Below, piece by piece: positions 27,281-35,626 of a stretch of 64,000 nt of DNA. Location of the stretch: the NCBI RefSeq assembly GCF_050434145.1, contig NZ_JBNPVX010000005.1, forward strand, positions 30,880 to 94,879. The letters are read 5' to 3'. Source of the stretch: JAISST01 sp050434145. Lineage in GTDB: Bacteria > Fusobacteriota > Fusobacteriia > Fusobacteriales > Fusobacteriaceae. Each line of letters opens with the position of its first letter. Position 1 is the stretch's first letter. Under the pieces are notes generated by a model. That model was not told where the DNA came from. It saw nothing but the letters and a program-made list of their open reading frames with translations, and made no database searches. The translations under genes and the position numbers were made by a program.

Positions 27281-28480
27281 ATGGCAGAACAAAATAAATC
27301 AAACAAAGGTGCACTAATAGGTGCAGCATTCTTGATGGCAACATCAGCAATAGGACCAGGATTTCTGACTCAAACAGCCAAATTTACAGAAGAATATAAA
27401 TCAAATTTTGCTTTTGTAATTTTGATTTCTATAATTATAACCTTGGTAGTACAATTGAATATATGGAGAGTAATAGGTGTATCTGGGATGAGAGGGCAAG
27501 ATATTGCAAACAAAGTAATGCCAGGATTAGGCTATATTGTAGCAGGGTTGGTAGCATTAGGAGGTCTTGCATTTAATATAGGAAATGTAGGTGGAGCAGC
27601 TCTTGGATTGAATGTTCTGCTAGGAGTAAATATAAAAATAGGTACTGTAATAACTGGTATAGTTGGGGCAATAATCTTCATATCTAAAGATATTGGTGGA
27701 GCTCTTGATAAATTTACAAAATATCTGGGAGCTTTGATGATAGTAGTAATTGCTTATGTTGCTTTCACAAGTAAAGCTCCAATGGGTGAAGTGTTATATA
27801 AGTCTGTAATGCCTGATAATGTAAAAGCATTGTTATTCCCAATAATTACACTTTTAGGTGGGACTATAGGTGGGTATATTACATTTGCAGGTGGACATAG
27901 ATTAGTAGAAGCAGGTATAGTGGGAAAAGAAAATCTTGATAGGATTACACAAAGTTCTATACTAGGTGTTACCATTGCATCTATAGTAAGAATATTATTG
28001 TTCTTGGCTGTATTGGGTGTTGTATCAAAAGGATTTAAGCTAGATCCAGCTAACCCACCTGCATCTGCGTTTAAAGCGGGAGCAGGAGTAGTAGGTTATA
28101 AAATATTTGGACTAGTAATGTTGTGTGCTGCATTGACTTCAGTGGTAGGAGCAGCATATACTTCAGTTTCTTTCTTGAAAACTTTATCTCCTACAATAAA
28201 TAAATATGAAAAGTATTTTATCATTGGATTTATCTTGGTGTCTACTTTAATAATGACTTTCTTAGGAAGTCCAGCAAAATTATTGGTAGTAGTGGGGTCT
28301 CTTAATGGATTAATATTACCTATTACTTTAGGTGTGGTGTTATTAGGTTCTGGTAAAAAATCTATAGTAGGAGATTACAAGCATTCTGTGATACTGACTG
28401 CATTAGGTTGGGTAGTAGTTGCACTTACTGGTTATAGTGGAATAATGTCTTTACAAAGAATTGCAACACTTTTCAAATAA
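27281..28480 (+). CDS. Nramp-family transporter of the 5-oxoproline operon (YcsG-like)
   Basis: 399 residues with about eleven transmembrane helices. The first helix region reads ATSAIGPGFLTQTAKFTEEY, the Nramp helix-1 area but with the metal-binding DPGN motif replaced, so manganese transport is doubtful. B. subtilis ycsG has the same position and family. Transport of 5-oxoproline or a related acid is a reasonable inference from its place between pxpA (12 bases upstream) and pxpB (53 bases downstream). AAGGAGG precedes the ATG. Confidence 0.85.
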   Translation: MAEQNKSNKGALIGAAFLMATSAIGPGFLTQTAKFTEEYKSNFAFVILISIIITLVVQLNIWRVIGVSGMRGQDIANKVMPGLGYIVAGLVALGGLAFNIGNVGGAALGLNVLLGVNIKIGTVITGIVGAIIFISKDIGGALDKFTKYLGALMIVVIAYVAFTSKAPMGEVLYKSVMPDNVKALLFPIITLLGGTIGGYITFAGGHRLVEAGIVGKENLDRITQSSILGVTIASIVRILLFLAVLGVVSKGFKLDPANPPASAFKAGAGVVGYKIFGLVMLCAALTSVVGAAYTSVSFLKTLSPTINKYEKYFIIGFILVSTLIMTFLGSPAKLLVVVGSLNGLILPITLGVVLLGSGKKSIVGDYKHSVILTALGWVVVALTGYSGIMSLQRIATLFK

Positions 28481-28533
28481 AATTAAAGTGATTATAAAGA
28501 AATTATTAAAAAAGATTATAAGAGGGAGGAAAC

Positions 28534-29250
28534 ATGAAGTTTTTGAATGCAGGGGATTCAGCGATAATAGTTGAATTAGGAAATGAAATTTCTCCATTGA
28601 TTAACTCTAAAATAAAAAAGATAACAGCATTTCTAGATAGTTTAAACACAGATGGAATAAGGGACCTATTACCTACTTATAGATCGATTATAGTCTATTT
28701 TGATCCATTGAAAATATCTGCAGAAGATATAGAAAAACAAATTGTAGATAATTGCAATATTAATTATGATGTATTGGAAGAAGAAGTGAGAGACATAGTG
28801 GAAATTCCAGTGATGTATGGTGGTGAATATGGTCCAGATATAGAGAATATTGCAAATGTAAATAATCTATCTGTGGAAGAAGTAATAAAAATACATAGTT
28901 CTGGTGAATATTTGGTATACATGTTAGGATTTACAGCAGGATTTCCTTATCTAGGCGGCATGGACAAGAGCATAGCCACTCCTAGATTGAAAGAACCAAG
29001 ATTGAAAATTCCTGGTGGTTCAGTGGGTATTGCAGGAGAGCAAACTGGAATTTATCCCTTGGAAAGCCCTGGTGGGTGGCAGCTGTTAGGAAGAACTCCT
29101 TTGGAACTATTTAATCCAAATAAAGAAAATCCATGTCTTCTTAATGTTGGTGAATATATTAAGTTTGTTCCTGTAGATGAAGATACTTATCTCCAAATAG
29201 AAAGAGAAGTAAAATCAGGAATACACAAAGAAAAAAGATATAGGAAGTGA
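28534..29250 (+). CDS. pxpB: 5-oxoprolinase subunit B (KipI-like)
   Basis: 238 residues of the KipI/PxpB family. It starts MKFLNAGDSAIIVELG and carries the hallmark YMLGFTAGFPYLGGMD, then PRLKIPGGSVGIAGEQTGIY and SPGGWQLLGRTP. It acts with PxpC, whose ATG lies four bases after its stop, indicating coupled translation. In Bacillus the homologue also inhibits the sporulation kinase KinA, which is irrelevant in a Gram-negative non-sporeformer. A strong GGGAGG site precedes it. Confidence 0.95.
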   Translation: MKFLNAGDSAIIVELGNEISPLINSKIKKITAFLDSLNTDGIRDLLPTYRSIIVYFDPLKISAEDIEKQIVDNCNINYDVLEEEVRDIVEIPVMYGGEYGPDIENIANVNNLSVEEVIKIHSSGEYLVYMLGFTAGFPYLGGMDKSIATPRLKEPRLKIPGGSVGIAGEQTGIYPLESPGGWQLLGRTPLELFNPNKENPCLLNVGEYIKFVPVDEDTYLQIEREVKSGIHKEKRYRK

Positions 29251-29254
29251 TATT

Positions 29255-30265
29255 ATGAATGGAATAAAAATATTAGATGCTGGATTGCTTAGTTCTGTCC
29301 AAGATCTAGGAAGATATGGATATCAAAGGTCAGGAGTATCTACTACAGGTGTTATGGATGAATTTGCTTCTAGAGTTGCTAATAAACTATTAGGAAACGA
29401 TGAAAATGCCGCAGTAATAGAAACAACTATGAAGGGAATTTCTTTTGAATTTCTAAATGATGGAGCTTTCGCAGTGACAGGAGGAAACTGTGAAACTACA
29501 ATTAATGGTACACCAATAAAACTTTGGGTTGGATATAAATGTAAAAAAGGGGATATAGTAAAAATGGGTATCTGTAAAGGAGGACTCAGGAATTATATTG
29601 CATTTGCAGGTGGAATAGATGTGCCTATAGTAATGAATAGTAGGACTACTAATCTTAAGGCTAAAATAGGTGGAGTAAATGGAAGAAAACTTGTGATTAA
29701 TGATGAAATAGAAGTATTTCCTATTGATTTGAAAACTGTTGAATTGAAAAAATTTAATGAAAAATATATTCCTAAGTATTCCAAAGAAATAAATGTAAGA
29801 GTAATATTGGGCCAACAAGTAGATGAATTTACTGAAAAAGGGATAAAAACTCTGTTCGATGGTCAATATTCTATTACCAATGAAAGTGATAGGATGGGAA
29901 TGAGGTTGTTAGGTGAAGCAATAGAACATAAGGTAGGTGCAGATATCATTTCTGATGGAATGACAATAGGAGCTGTACAAGTACCTGGAAATGGACAGCC
30001 TATTATAATGATGTCTGATAGACAGACTACTGGTGGTTATACTAAGATAGGAAATGTTATTAGCGTAGATTTACCTGTATTGGCTCAAGCTATGCCTGGT
30101 ACCAAGATAAAGTTTGTAGAAATAAATAGAAAAGATGCAGTGGAGCTTTTGAGAAAAAGGGAAATAGTTGTTTCTGATGAGAAGAATTATATGAGTAGAT
30201 TTGGAGTGAAGAAAACAGGTCCTCTTAATCCACTACCTCTATTAAAGAGAAAAGTGGAAAAATAA
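29255..30265 (+). CDS. pxpC: 5-oxoprolinase subunit C (biotin-dependent carboxylase-like, KipA family)
   Basis: 336 residues. It begins GIKILDAGLLSSVQDLGRYG, with GVSTTGVMDEFASRVANKLLG, then AFAGGIDVP and the late ISDGMTIGAVQVPGNGQPI stretch, all typical of PxpC. It forms the catalytic complex with PxpB and PxpA. It is last in the operon and followed by a strong terminator. Confidence 0.95.
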   Translation: MNGIKILDAGLLSSVQDLGRYGYQRSGVSTTGVMDEFASRVANKLLGNDENAAVIETTMKGISFEFLNDGAFAVTGGNCETTINGTPIKLWVGYKCKKGDIVKMGICKGGLRNYIAFAGGIDVPIVMNSRTTNLKAKIGGVNGRKLVINDEIEVFPIDLKTVELKKFNEKYIPKYSKEINVRVILGQQVDEFTEKGIKTLFDGQYSITNESDRMGMRLLGEAIEHKVGADIISDGMTIGAVQVPGNGQPIIMMSDRQTTGGYTKIGNVISVDLPVLAQAMPGTKIKFVEINRKDAVELLRKREIVVSDEKNYMSRFGVKKTGPLNPLPLLKRKVEK

Positions 30266-30295
30266 AAAAGTTATTGATAGAAAAGAACCTAATTT

Positions 30296-30322
30296 AGGTC
30301 ACTACAAAGTAGTGACCTTTTT
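30296..30322 (+). terminator. Intrinsic terminator of the pxp operon
   Basis: AGGTCACTAC (30296-30305) and GTAGTGACCT (30309-30318) form a perfect 10-bp stem with an AAA loop, followed by TTTT. Confidence 0.95.
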
Positions 30323-30379
30323 AAATTAAAAAAGTAGTTTTTTTAGATAATAAAACTTTTTTAATATTGGATTTATTTA

Positions 30380-30388
30380 TGATATAAT
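30380..30388 (+). promoter_or_regulatory. Extended -10 promoter of the small MORN gene
   Basis: TGA followed by TATAAT, about 85 bases before the ATG at 30473. There is no convincing -35 at standard spacing. Confidence 0.5.
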
Positions 30389-30472
30389 GAAAAGATATCT
30401 GTTCAATAAATTATTGATTTAACTTTTATTTAAATATCATATTTAAAAATAAATAAATTATAGGAGAATGTT

Positions 30473-30916
30473 ATGAAAAAAAGAATAGTTTTTGTTATAG
30501 TCTTGATGATGTTAAGTGGTTTTATTTTTGCAGATGTAGGTATAAATGTTTTGCATGATTCTATGATTACAAAAAGAGATGAAAAAATATATGTAAAAAA
30601 TGAAAAAATACCTTTTACTGGGATTATAGTGCAAGAGTTTGTGAAAGGAGAAATTACTGGTAATATGGAAGTAGTAAATGGATTGTATCATGGAGATATG
30701 ATATTTTTTCATAAAAATGGAAAACCATATACAAGTTTTAAAATGATAAATGGAAAATTTCAAGATGGAACTGCAAAATTATATGGAGAAAAAGGGCTCC
30801 AAGTAGGTAGAATTACTTTTAAAAATGGTAAAATAATTGAACAAGTAAGATATAGAAATGGAGAAGTTATCAGAACTAGGAAAAATCTGACTTTAGAAGA
30901 TGTAATCTATGAATAA
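30473..30916 (+). CDS. Small secreted MORN-repeat protein (YwqK-like)
   Basis: 147 residues with a signal peptide (1-20, ending FIFADVG). Three or four MORN-like units follow, for example LYHGDMIFFHKNGKPYTSF and FQDGTAKLYGEKGLQVGRI. It is the same family as the proteins at 21855 and 33520. The role is unknown. A single-gene unit closed by its own terminator. Confidence 0.75.
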   Translation: MKKRIVFVIVLMMLSGFIFADVGINVLHDSMITKRDEKIYVKNEKIPFTGIIVQEFVKGEITGNMEVVNGLYHGDMIFFHKNGKPYTSFKMINGKFQDGTAKLYGEKGLQVGRITFKNGKIIEQVRYRNGEVIRTRKNLTLEDVIYE

Positions 30917-30919
30917 TTT

Positions 30920-30948
30920 AAAAGGTCTATTTTAATAATAGACCTTTT
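30920..30948. terminator. Bidirectional intrinsic terminator
   Basis: AAAAGGTCTATT (30920-30931) and AATAGACCTTTT (30937-30948) pair perfectly over a five-base loop, between the MORN gene and the small leftward membrane-protein gene. Confidence 0.93.
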
Positions 30949-30957
30949 GTTGATAAA

Positions 30958-31131
30958 TTAATTATTTCTTTTTTTGTCTATTAAATACCAAATACTAAAA
31001 ATAATCATAACTATTAGAAATGCAACTAACCCTTTTTTTAAGAGTGGCGCTTTGAGTCTGATTTCTATGGCAAAAAAAGTATAGAAAAAAACGCTAATTA
31101 AGCTTATTGTGAGGAAAATATATTTTTTCAT
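30958..31131 (-). CDS. 57-residue membrane protein
   Basis: A short gene on the minus strand with ATG at 31131-31129 and TAA at 30960-30958. AAGGAG lies about seven bases upstream of the ATG, and a terminator follows its stop directly. The product has two hydrophobic helices (about residues 5-22 and 35-51) separated by a short basic loop (RLKAPLLKKG) and ends in a charged tail (DKKRNN). No known family is recognised. The ribosome site, the composition and the terminator make a real gene likely. Confidence 0.7.
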   Translation of the reverse strand: MKKYIFLTISLISVFFYTFFAIEIRLKAPLLKKGLVAFLIVMIIFSIWYLIDKKRNN

Positions 31132-31272
31132 GGAAACAACTCCTTATGATTTTTTTTAGTGTTAAATAACTCTTAGTACAGTATAAATCAGTATTTGGAT
31201 TTTGTCAAAGGATATAGAAAAAATAATTTATTTTGTATTCTAGTATCAATCATATTACATGTAGGAGTGAAA

Positions 31273-32484
31273 ATGGTAATTAACAATGATAATATAAAAA
31301 AAATATTAGATATATTTTCAAATAGTATGGGTGAAAGTACCTTGGTTAAGGTATTTGTCTCTAATCCTGTTATTAAAAATGCAGAAATTTCTAAAATTAA
31401 TATAAAACCAGTATTATTAAAAGAAAAATTATTTTTTCAAACAGAGATTTTTGTGAATAATAAGGCATATCATGAAAATATTGATTCAGAGGAAATATTG
31501 CAAAAAATTCAGAGTTATCTGAATGAATATAAGCAAATACAACTGGTAACTATGGGAAAAACTTATCAAATATTAAAAAATAAGAAAAATTATAATGTGA
31601 AAATACTTAACAATGACCATAACGAAGCTAGTTTATCCCATGATAAAGATAGAAACTATATCTTAAAAGAAGGAAATCCTGTATTATTTTTAGAAAAGCT
31701 GGGAATCATGGATAATAATGGAAAAGTATATAAAAGTAAATATGATAAATTTAAGCAAATTAATAAATATTTAGAATTCATAGATAATACAATAAAAGAA
31801 TTGCAAGAAAAAAAACTTATTTCTGATTCGATAAAATGCATAGATTTTGGTTGTGGAAAATCTTATTTAACATTTGCACTTTATCATTATCTAAAATATA
31901 TAATAAAAATCAATTTTGTGATAATTGGTCTTGATCTGAAAAAAGATGTAATAGAAACTTGTACAAAAATAGCAGAAGATTTGAAATGTGAGAATTTAGA
32001 ATTTTTGCAAGGTGATATTAAAGATTTTCATAAACTTCAAAATGCAGATTTGATATTTTCTTTACATGCTTGCGATAATGCAACAGATTATGCAATATTA
32101 AAAGGTTTAGAATTAGGTGCTAAGGCTATAATGGCAGTACCATGCTGCCAGCATGAATTTAATAGTAAAATGAGTCAAAAAAAGAATAGTAGATTTTTTC
32201 TAGAGGAAAATCCAATAGGTAAACATGGAATTTTATTGGAAAAGTATACTACACTGGCAACTGATGCATTTCGAGGACAAGCGTTAGAATTGTGTGGATA
32301 TAAAGTGCAAATTATGGAGTTTATTGATATGGAACATACTCCTAAAAATGTATTGATAAAAGGGATTAAATCTAAGGTTGATAAAAATGCTTTGATGAAG
32401 TCAAAGAAGGAATATAGAGAATTTAAAGAATTTTTAGGATTTGAACCTTTATTGGATAGGTTGTTGAGGGAATATTTTTTGTAA
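31273..32484 (+). CDS. SAM-dependent methyltransferase
   Basis: 403 residues. A Rossmann methyltransferase core in the second half has motif I CIDFGCGKSYLTF, then GLDLKKDV, and a VPCCQHEF stretch in place of the usual NPPY-type motif. The set resembles the METTL25/RRNAD1-like group. The N-terminal 170 residues are a separate domain of unknown role. The start is set at ATG 31273, because TAGGAG lies just upstream; the frame is open 26 codons further but without a ribosome site there. The target (rRNA, protein or small molecule) is unknown. Confidence 0.75.
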   Translation: MVINNDNIKKILDIFSNSMGESTLVKVFVSNPVIKNAEISKINIKPVLLKEKLFFQTEIFVNNKAYHENIDSEEILQKIQSYLNEYKQIQLVTMGKTYQILKNKKNYNVKILNNDHNEASLSHDKDRNYILKEGNPVLFLEKLGIMDNNGKVYKSKYDKFKQINKYLEFIDNTIKELQEKKLISDSIKCIDFGCGKSYLTFALYHYLKYIIKINFVIIGLDLKKDVIETCTKIAEDLKCENLEFLQGDIKDFHKLQNADLIFSLHACDNATDYAILKGLELGAKAIMAVPCCQHEFNSKMSQKKNSRFFLEENPIGKHGILLEKYTTLATDAFRGQALELCGYKVQIMEFIDMEHTPKNVLIKGIKSKVDKNALMKSKKEYREFKEFLGFEPLLDRLLREYFL

Positions 32485-32638
32485 GATAAGATTATACGAA
32501 TTACAGAACAGGAATGAAAAAGATACAAATAAGTCGATTATAAAAAATATTATAAATTTATTATTAAAGTACATTAAGTAATAGAAAATAGAAAAAGTAT
32601 TATAAAAATAGACAAAATTGAGAAAAGGAGTTGTATAA

Positions 32639-33418
32639 ATGTTAAAATTAGCTTTATTAGGTTGTGGATATTTGAATGAGATAGTTGCAAATGCGTTGAA
32701 AGATGGACACCTCCCTGATTATGAATTGGTAGGGGTATTGGGAAGAAATATGGATAAGACCAAATCCTTTGCTAGTACTCATAATTGCAAAGCATGTGGT
32801 AGTATAGAAGAGTTGCTGGCTCTAAATCCTGATTGTGTGGCAGAAGCTGCTTCAGGTCAAGCTATACGTGATTATGGTGAGATTATATTAAAGGGAAATG
32901 CTGACCTTATAGTTCTATCAATAGGAGCTTTTGCTGATACTGATTTTTATGAGAAAATAAAAGAAATTGCTAAAAAACACAAGCAAAAAATATATATTGC
33001 CAGTGGAGCTGTGGGAGGATTTGATGTATTGAAAACTGCTGCTTTGATGAGTCCAATTGAAACAACTTTTAAATCTTTAAAAATGCCAAGAGCTTTATAT
33101 AATGGTCCTTTATACAAAGATGGATTATTAGATATTAAAGAACCAGAAAATGTGTTCAGAGGAACTACTAGAGAGGCAATAGAAATGATGCCACAACATT
33201 TTAATGTGGCAGTTGCTACTGCACTTTCAAGTGCTGGCATAGAAAAAACAGTTATGGAAATAGATGCAGTACCAAATTTTGTTGGTGATCAATACTTAAT
33301 AGAACTACAAGGTGAAGAAGTATATGCTCATCTCAATATCTATTCTAGAACATCTAAAATAGCTGCATGGAGTGTTGTGAGGGTATTGCAGAATATAGCG
33401 GGGCCTGTGGTGTTTTAG
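32639..33418 (+). CDS. Aspartate dehydrogenase-like NAD(P)-binding protein
   Basis: 259 residues of the aspartate dehydrogenase (NadX, DUF108) family. It begins LKLALLGCGYLNEIVANAL, a variant of the GxGxxG nucleotide loop, and shows AEAASGQAIRDYGE, SIGAFAD, YIASGAVGGFD and NVAVATALSSAG, in family order. The reaction would be oxidation of L-aspartate to iminoaspartate, possibly for NAD synthesis. No nad gene adjoins it, so the in vivo substrate is open. AAAAGGAG precedes the ATG. Confidence 0.8.
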   Translation: MLKLALLGCGYLNEIVANALKDGHLPDYELVGVLGRNMDKTKSFASTHNCKACGSIEELLALNPDCVAEAASGQAIRDYGEIILKGNADLIVLSIGAFADTDFYEKIKEIAKKHKQKIYIASGAVGGFDVLKTAALMSPIETTFKSLKMPRALYNGPLYKDGLLDIKEPENVFRGTTREAIEMMPQHFNVAVATALSSAGIEKTVMEIDAVPNFVGDQYLIELQGEEVYAHLNIYSRTSKIAAWSVVRVLQNIAGPVVF

Positions 33419-33519
33419 AGTGAAAGATTTAGAATAAAGCATTAATTATGTAATAATTGATGCATGATTTTACAATAAGTAATATAAAAAAACAAAATAA
33501 ATTTTATTAGGGGAGAAAA

Positions 33520-34038
33520 GTGATGAGAAAATCTCTGATATTATTTGCAATTATAACTGGAACTTTCATATATGGGGCTAAAGTAATTACTTATGATGAT
33601 TTGTATGAATCGCGAGATAAACTATACTATTTAAATGATACAAAAAAATTGTTTACTGGTACTGCAGTAATGAAATTTAGTGAAGATTCAAAAAGAGAAT
33701 ATGTAGTAAAAAATGGTGTACTTATTGAAACAAAGGAATACGATACTGCAAATGGACCAGCAAATGTAAGAGAATTTTATTTGGAAAATGAAAAAACTTT
33801 AATAAAATATTATAATGATGCTGGGAAATTGGTATCAGAAAAAAATTATAAAAAAGATCAACAAGATGGAGTAACTATAGAATATGATAAAAATGGAAAA
33901 GTATCCAAGAAATATGAAAAAAAGAAAAAAGAAAAAAACACTAATTATGATGATATGCCATATGAATTGAATCCTTATCCACTGGGTAGGCATGACTATA
34001 CATTACACGATCATTATTCTATAGTAAATGACATATAG
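33520..34038 (+). CDS. Secreted MORN-type repeat protein
   Basis: 172 residues; signal peptide 1-19 (ending FIYGAK). The body has degenerate MORN units such as LIKYYNDAGKLVSEKNYKKD and QQDGVTIEYDKNGKVSKKYE, then a lysine-rich stretch and a tail with YPLGRHDYTLHDHYS. Related to the proteins at 21855 and 30473. Function unknown. AGGGGAG precedes the ATG. Confidence 0.7.
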   Translation: MMRKSLILFAIITGTFIYGAKVITYDDLYESRDKLYYLNDTKKLFTGTAVMKFSEDSKREYVVKNGVLIETKEYDTANGPANVREFYLENEKTLIKYYNDAGKLVSEKNYKKDQQDGVTIEYDKNGKVSKKYEKKKKEKNTNYDDMPYELNPYPLGRHDYTLHDHYSIVNDI

Positions 34039-34133
34039 AGATGGATATCTAATGATAATATATTAGAATCTGAAATTTTGTGGAAAATAAGGATTTTCTA
34101 ATAGAGAGATAAAATTGAAATAGAAAAAAGTAT

Positions 34134-34157
34134 AAAGATCACAACTTGTGATCTTTT
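34134..34157 (+). terminator. Intrinsic terminator
   Basis: AAAGATCACAA and TTGTGATCTTT (34134-34144, 34146-34156) are complementary. The realistic loop is CAACTTG, and a T-run follows. Confidence 0.8.
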
Positions 34158-34308
34158 GCTTTAAATTTGGTACTTTTTATTTATAAATAATAAAATTTTG
34201 GTATAAAAAAGATTCGTTGTCCTTTAAAAAGGATAGTGTGTTTTTTGTTGTTGAAATCTTAGAAGAAATAAAATATAATGTAAATATGCAGGTTATACTA
34301 GAGTTTTG

Positions 34309-34818
34309 CTATTTTAATGATTTGATAGATTTCTTGAGAAATTCAGCTGGCCAAATATGGTTTGTGGTCACATTTACTGGAATATTGCTTAATATTTTTG
34401 ATAGTCCAACTAGATTGAGGTTATTACTTGGTAAATAATCATGGATAAAAGATGGGATAAAAGCAGCAATATTTGCCATTTGACCTAGTATATTTCGGTT
34501 ATGAGTTTTAGTGAATTTGAAAGTCTTGCATTTACTGATGTACTTATTGACTAAATCTTTTTCTATGCTTTCAGCCAAGAACGTTTCTTCTATTGCATTC
34601 AGAAATATTTGGTCAATTCTTCTGAAATGTTCCATTTTTAAGCTATACAAAACTATTGTATACCTGGACTCACTATTAGTAAGCATCATACCATTTTTTC
34701 TGTCATATCTAAATAGATTGGCATTCCATTGAAAGAACAGTGGGATGTCTTCTGGTATGTATTCTTCTAACTTTATTTTCATTATATCAGCGAGTTTTTT
34801 CGTGCATTGGATAATCAT
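34309..34818 (-). CDS. DUF6933 family protein
   Basis: 169 residues, soluble. It begins MIIQCTKKLADIMKIKLEE and continues WNANLFRYDRKNGMMLTNSESRYTIVLYSLK, the pattern of the DUF6933 family, often seen as a single gene in Firmicutes and Fusobacteria. The function is unknown. AAAGGAAGTG precedes the ATG. It lies at the edge of a debris-rich stretch before the defence island. Confidence 0.7.
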   Translation of the reverse strand: MIIQCTKKLADIMKIKLEEYIPEDIPLFFQWNANLFRYDRKNGMMLTNSESRYTIVLYSLKMEHFRRIDQIFLNAIEETFLAESIEKDLVNKYISKCKTFKFTKTHNRNILGQMANIAAFIPSFIHDYLPSNNLNLVGLSKILSNIPVNVTTNHIWPAEFLKKSIKSLK

Positions 34819-34928
34819 GTGGATTCACTTCCTTTTTCAAGTTATTTCTTTAATTATAGCTTAAAACAATGTTTTTGTTAATGAAAATATTTTAATTTGA
34901 ATGTTAAAATAAAAATTGGAGTGTTCTT

Positions 34929-35230
34929 ATGGTAATAAATGATAAAAACGATATTGGTCAATTATTTGATTTTTTTGAAAAGAATGGTTATGGTTAGACA
35001 AAAAATGCTGTAAAAATAGTGAAAAGTATAAAGTATTTTGAGGATGGTGAGATTAAAGAAGAGAAAAATTATGATGGTAGGTCATAGAAGTCATCTGAAT
35101 GTGGAAAATATAGACTTTATAAAGAATAGGAAAGTGTAGGATGCTCAATCATTATTCAGAAGGAAATTATAAAAATTTAATATGTTTTATTACTAAAATT
35201 TTATCTATAAACATATTATACGTGGTGACA
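34929..35230 (+). pseudogene. Decayed MORN/YwqK-like gene
   Basis: GGAG precedes ATG 34929, and the frame reads MVINDKNDIGQLFDFFEK but stops at a TAG after 22 codons. The same frame then continues with SIKYFEDGEIKEEKNYDG, a clear MORN-type unit, broken by further stops. A shifted frame later gives HYSEGNYKN. This looks like an inactivated relative of the MORN genes upstream. Confidence 0.55.
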
Positions 35231-35244
35231 TAACTAAACAGTTT

Positions 35245-35484
35245 TTGTATGAGAAGGCCCTTGAATCTGGAAAGATTGATACATATTATAATGCCTTTTT
35301 ATTTCCATCAGAGCAAAAAGAAATCAGGAAGATCGGATATATTAAAGTTGAATTATTTTGTAGGCAATCGATATCGCTGATAGAGTTACCAGTGAATGAA
35401 TTATACAATGATTTTTTGAAAAATATTAAGATAAATGAAGAGAAATTAGGCAAATTAAGAGATTTGATTGAAAAAAGTAGTTAA
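35245..35484 (+). CDS. Gene fragment or small hypothetical protein
   Basis: A 79-residue frame beginning with TTG; the reading frame is open further left to 35197 without a good start codon or ribosome site, so it may be the 3' remnant of a larger gene. The product is hydrophilic, with a helical, lysine-rich tail (NIKINEEKLGKLRDLIEKSS). No family is recognised. It follows the decayed MORN gene and precedes the polymerase gene. Confidence 0.35.
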   Translation: MYEKALESGKIDTYYNAFLFPSEQKEIRKIGYIKVELFCRQSISLIELPVNELYNDFLKNIKINEEKLGKLRDLIEKSS

Positions 35485-35626
35485 AATTTAGATGTCTGCA
35501 TATAAAATGGATTTATAAATTTTTTGGTAATAAATTCCAATTTTTATAAAATCATTTAAAAGGTGATAAATTAATTGTGATGAGTATAATTAATGTTGAA
35601 GATAAACACATAGGTAGGTGAATAAT

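Noticed and set aside
34217..34438. Plus-strand 73-codon frame overlapping the DUF6933 gene
   Set aside because: Mostly antisense to a conserved family protein and without a ribosome site.
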